A DNA stretch of 64,000 nucleotides from Chryseobacterium sp. SSA4.19 (lineage in GTDB: Bacteria > Bacteroidota > Bacteroidia > Flavobacteriales > Weeksellaceae): positions 1 through 64,000 of the forward strand of contig NZ_JAKVIP010000003.1 of NCBI RefSeq assembly GCF_022601875.1, read 5' to 3'. The notes under the pieces were generated by a model, which had not been told where the DNA came from, did not search any database, and worked only from the letters and a program-made list of their open reading frames with translations. A program made the position numbers and the translations under genes. This document shows positions 61,826 through 64,000 of this stretch, one piece after another. Position 1 is the first letter of the stretch. Each line of letters starts with the position of its first letter.

Positions 61826-63537
61826 GTTGTTTGGTTTTTAGCCCTGTTAAGGTTAAGAACCTTAACAGGGCTCTTAATTACGCTTTCCGTAAAATCGGCA
61901 AGCTGCTGGTATTGCTGCATCAGTCGGGCATACTGCTGAACCAGTTCCGGCTGCGGATGATATTCTGCCTCGAAATCGGAACCCATTTTCTGACTTGCTT
62001 CCTGAACAGTCGGGTAAATTCCCGCAGCAACGGCAGCATAGATGGCAGCCCCCAATGCCGGAGCCTGGTCTGAAGCCGCAACAATAATCGGCATATCCAG
62101 CACATTGGCCAAAGTCTGCATAATGAACGGCGATTTTCTGGCAACGCCTCCGATCCCGATCACTTTTTCGATTTTTACACCTTCTTCCTCAAAACGGTCG
62201 ACGATTTTTTTCGATCCGAAGCAAATGGCGTTTACTAGGGCTTTGAAAATATGCGGGGCTTTGGTTCCCAGGGAAAAATGGCTGATAGCGGCTTTCAGTT
62301 CCTGGTTAGCATCCGGGGTTCTTCTTCCGTTAACCCAATCAAGGGCTATCGGTAAAGCTTCATCGGCCGGAATTTTTTCCGCTTCCAGGGTTAGATTTTT
62401 AATCAAATTGTTTTCAAACTCTTCTTTAAGCTGCGCTTTCTGTTGCGGGGAAATGATCTCGGAATGTTGCAGCATATTGTTCATCGGCCACATCAGAATG
62501 TCGCGGAACCATGCCAGTACGTCTCCGAAGGCAGATTGTCCCGCTTCGAGCCCGGCCATTCCCGGGATCACGGATCCGTCTACCTGGCCGCAGATTCCTT
62601 TTACGGTTTTGTCACCAATGATTTCGTTGGGAGCGACCATAATGTCGCAGGTAGAAGTTCCCATGATTCTGATCAGGGTGTTCTCCTCCACTTTGGCACC
62701 TACGGCACCGGAATGGGCATCGAAAGTTCCGACGGCAATGACGGTAGAAGTCGTTAAGCCTAAGCGCTGCGCCCATTCTTCGTTAAGGTGGCCGGCGATT
62801 TCGTTAGAAGTATACGTTTTATCATATAACCGTTCTTTCAGTTCTCCCAAAGACGGGTCGAGCCTGTTGAGGAAATCTTCGGAAGGCAGTCCGCCCCAGC
62901 TTTCATGCCACATGGCTTTGTGTCCGGCTGCGCAACGGCTTCTCTTGAATGTTTTGAGATCTGTATGATCCGACAACAGGAAGGTAATGTAATCGCAGTG
63001 TTCCATCCAGCTATGCGCTGCATTTTTCACGTCTTCATCTGCCCTGTTGATGTGCAGAATTTTGGCCCAGAACCATTCGGAGGAGTAGATGCCACCTTCA
63101 AAACGGGTGTAATCTTCCCCACCCCAGGTTTTCGCAAGCGTATTGATTTCTTCGGCCTCACGGATGGCAGTATGGTCTTTCCAGAGCACCATCATGGCAT
63201 TCGGATTTTCTTCAAAGCCCGGCGTTAAGGAAAGAGCTATTCCCTCCTGAGTTACAGGCAGCGGAGATGATCCGGTGGTATCGATGCAGATGCTGACGAT
63301 TTCTTCCGGCTGTACCCCGCTTTGCTGAACTACTTCGGTGATGGTTTTTTCCAACCCTTCGATATGGTCTGAAGGATGCTGCCGGAACCTGTTTTTTTCA
63401 GGACTGCAGAAAAGGCCTTCTTTCCAGCGTTGGTAATAGCTTACGGAGGAAGCCAGTTCCGCTCCGTTTTCGGTATCGATGAGGACTGCCCGGACAGAAT
63501 CGGTTCCGTAGTCTAATCCTATAACATATTTTTTCAT
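61822..63537 (-). CDS. araB: Ribulokinase
   Basis: A 571-residue FGGY-family kinase. The N-terminus YVIGLDYGTDSVRAVLIDTENG is the actin-like phosphate-1 motif, then SICIDTTGSSPLPV, and the C-terminal VIGIGGVARKSPFIMQTLANVLDMPIIVAASDQAPALGAAIYAAVAAG, typical of AraB. It phosphorylates L-ribulose. The normal C-terminus seems to end near YQQLADF; the last about 17 residues are encoded by a palindromic repeat element. The stop overlaps the araD start. An AraR-like site lies 106-124 bp upstream. Confidence 0.95.
   Translation of the reverse strand: MKKYVIGLDYGTDSVRAVLIDTENGAELASSVSYYQRWKEGLFCSPEKNRFRQHPSDHIEGLEKTITEVVQQSGVQPEEIVSICIDTTGSSPLPVTQEGIALSLTPGFEENPNAMMVLWKDHTAIREAEEINTLAKTWGGEDYTRFEGGIYSSEWFWAKILHINRADEDVKNAAHSWMEHCDYITFLLSDHTDLKTFKRSRCAAGHKAMWHESWGGLPSEDFLNRLDPSLGELKERLYDKTYTSNEIAGHLNEEWAQRLGLTTSTVIAVGTFDAHSGAVGAKVEENTLIRIMGTSTCDIMVAPNEIIGDKTVKGICGQVDGSVIPGMAGLEAGQSAFGDVLAWFRDILMWPMNNMLQHSEIISPQQKAQLKEEFENNLIKNLTLEAEKIPADEALPIALDWVNGRRTPDANQELKAAISHFSLGTKAPHIFKALVNAICFGSKKIVDRFEEEGVKIEKVIGIGGVARKSPFIMQTLANVLDMPIIVAASDQAPALGAAIYAAVAAGIYPTVQEASQKMGSDFEAEYHPQPELVQQYARLMQQYQQLADFTESVIKSPVKVLNLNRAKNQTT
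61840..61872. repeat. Perfect palindrome inside the 3' end of araB
   Basis: AGCCCTGTTAAGGTT (61840-61854) and AACCTTAACAGGGCT (61858-61872) are perfect 15-bp arms with an AAG loop. The element encodes the last residues of AraB (SPVKVLNLNRAK). Confidence 0.75.
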
Positions 63538-63619
63538 TAACGTAATGCTTGATTTTTGATAACCTTTTTAAAAAATCGGTCTGAACTTCTTTATAGCTTT
63601 TCCATTCCAGAGATTTAAA

Positions 63620-63661
63620 CAAATATAAGATTCTTTTCAATTAAATGTAATAAATACACTT
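63620..63661 (-). promoter_or_regulatory. araBDA promoter with candidate AraR operator
   Basis: Minus-strand AAGTGTA-TTTAT-TACATTT (63661-63643) has the same arms as the araR site. It is followed after 15 bp by TATATTTG (63627-63620), a perfect match to TAnnTTTG. A repressor on this site would cover the -33 region. The ara leader from -7 to the araB ATG is about 80 nt. Confidence 0.65.
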
Positions 63662-63697
63662 AATTTTTATTTATTATTGATTATCAGATATTTAAAA

Positions 63698-64000
63698 TTA
63701 GTTTATTATTAAAATAACCAGAGATTGTGCAGGAATTTCCAAAACCATTTTCCCTTTTTTGAGACGTACCGTTTCTTCTCTGGGCTGAATGGGTTCATTT
63801 TCAAAGCTGTTCTCGGTAGAAAGCTGCGGGGCTGTCAGGGTAATTTTGGTCAACGTGCTACCCAGTTTTATGTTTGCCGGGTTGATGGTCACCGATTTGC
63901 TTCCGGCATCCGTATTGACTATTTTGATGATGGTTTCTTTGGTCTTTGCATCTTTTACGGCGGTAGCATACAGCTGGTTCTGCCCTGTTACCGGTTTTCC
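63698..64000 (-). CDS. GH51 alpha-L-arabinofuranosidase, C-terminal end (partial)
   Basis: The frame is open to the window edge at 64000 and the gene continues beyond it. The visible 100 residues (QNQLYATAVKDAKTKETIIKIVNTDAGSKSV ... KMVLEIPAQSLVILIIN) match the beta-sandwich C-terminal domain of GH51 arabinofuranosidases (LYASAV.D..T.E.I.K.VN). The catalytic domain is outside the window, so the assignment is limited. It would lead into the araBDA operon, 160 bp away. Confidence 0.7.
   Translation of the reverse strand, partial: GKPVTGQNQLYATAVKDAKTKETIIKIVNTDAGSKSVTINPANIKLGSTLTKITLTAPQLSTENSFENEPIQPREETVRLKKGKMVLEIPAQSLVILIIN

Noticed and set aside
62042..62968. 308-codon plus-strand frame opposite araB
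   Set aside because: It is a long shadow of the ribulokinase reading frame. It is Ser/Pro-rich without domains, and araB is certain.
1..64000. tRNA or rRNA genes, attachment sites
   Set aside because: No cloverleaf, rRNA segment or tRNA-end duplication was recognised, including at the borders of the 16.9-20.8 kb island.

Overview
The window looks like chromosomal DNA of a Chryseobacterium-like flavobacterium (Bacteroidota, Weeksellaceae). This is inferred from the protein families, from promoters resembling the Bacteroidota -7 element TAnnTTTG, from weak or absent Shine-Dalgarno sequences, and from dispersed palindromic repeats of the kind common in these genomes. No rRNA, tRNA or CRISPR array was recognised.

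Left part (1-13.6 kb). A transposase tail is followed by a Crp/Fnr regulator broken by an in-frame stop, then YceI, nitronate monooxygenase and VOC genes. Next comes a cluster of NAD(P)H-dependent oxidoreductases: two SDRs, two MDR/quinone reductases, two NmrA-like proteins and an Old Yellow Enzyme. With them sit two HxlR and two AraC regulators. One quinone reductase and one NmrA gene carry single-base frameshifts. Two intact genes share an almost identical promoter/operator module with the same internal spacing.

Accessory region (14-23 kb). This holds a repeat-rich spacer, an Asn/Thr/Gly-rich secreted repeat protein, an orphan protein, and an AT-rich four-gene cassette: XRE regulator, ParB/Srx-like protein, putative PD-(D/E)XK nuclease and cytosine-C5 methyltransferase. 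The cassette looks like a restriction-modification island with an extra ParB-like component. A tandem array of about 507-bp noncoding units follows.

Middle (23-39.5 kb). An SSS transporter, a 34-residue membrane peptide and a PIG-L deacetylase form a translationally coupled set. A compact MarR-crtI-crtB-crtZ-crtY operon should make zeaxanthin-type carotenoids. A six-gene locus follows: AraC regulator, two paralogous small secreted subunits, PapD-like chaperone, large secreted protein, and a 933-residue barrel-like protein. It resembles a divergent chaperone-usher fibre system, which is unusual in Bacteroidota.

Right part (39.7-64 kb). Galactose genes (galK, galT) are followed by a xylan/arabinan utilisation region: GH67, GH43, GH10, a GPH symporter, an acetylesterase, GH127, an AraR-type Nudix regulator, an SGLT-type symporter, aldose epimerase, araA, araD, araB and the end of a GH51 gene. 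There is no SusC/SusD pair in the window. A 19-bp inverted repeat, AAGTGTA-N5-TACATTT, occurs upstream of araR and araB and, with one arm mismatch, upstream of galK. It is a candidate AraR operator joining arabinose and galactose use.
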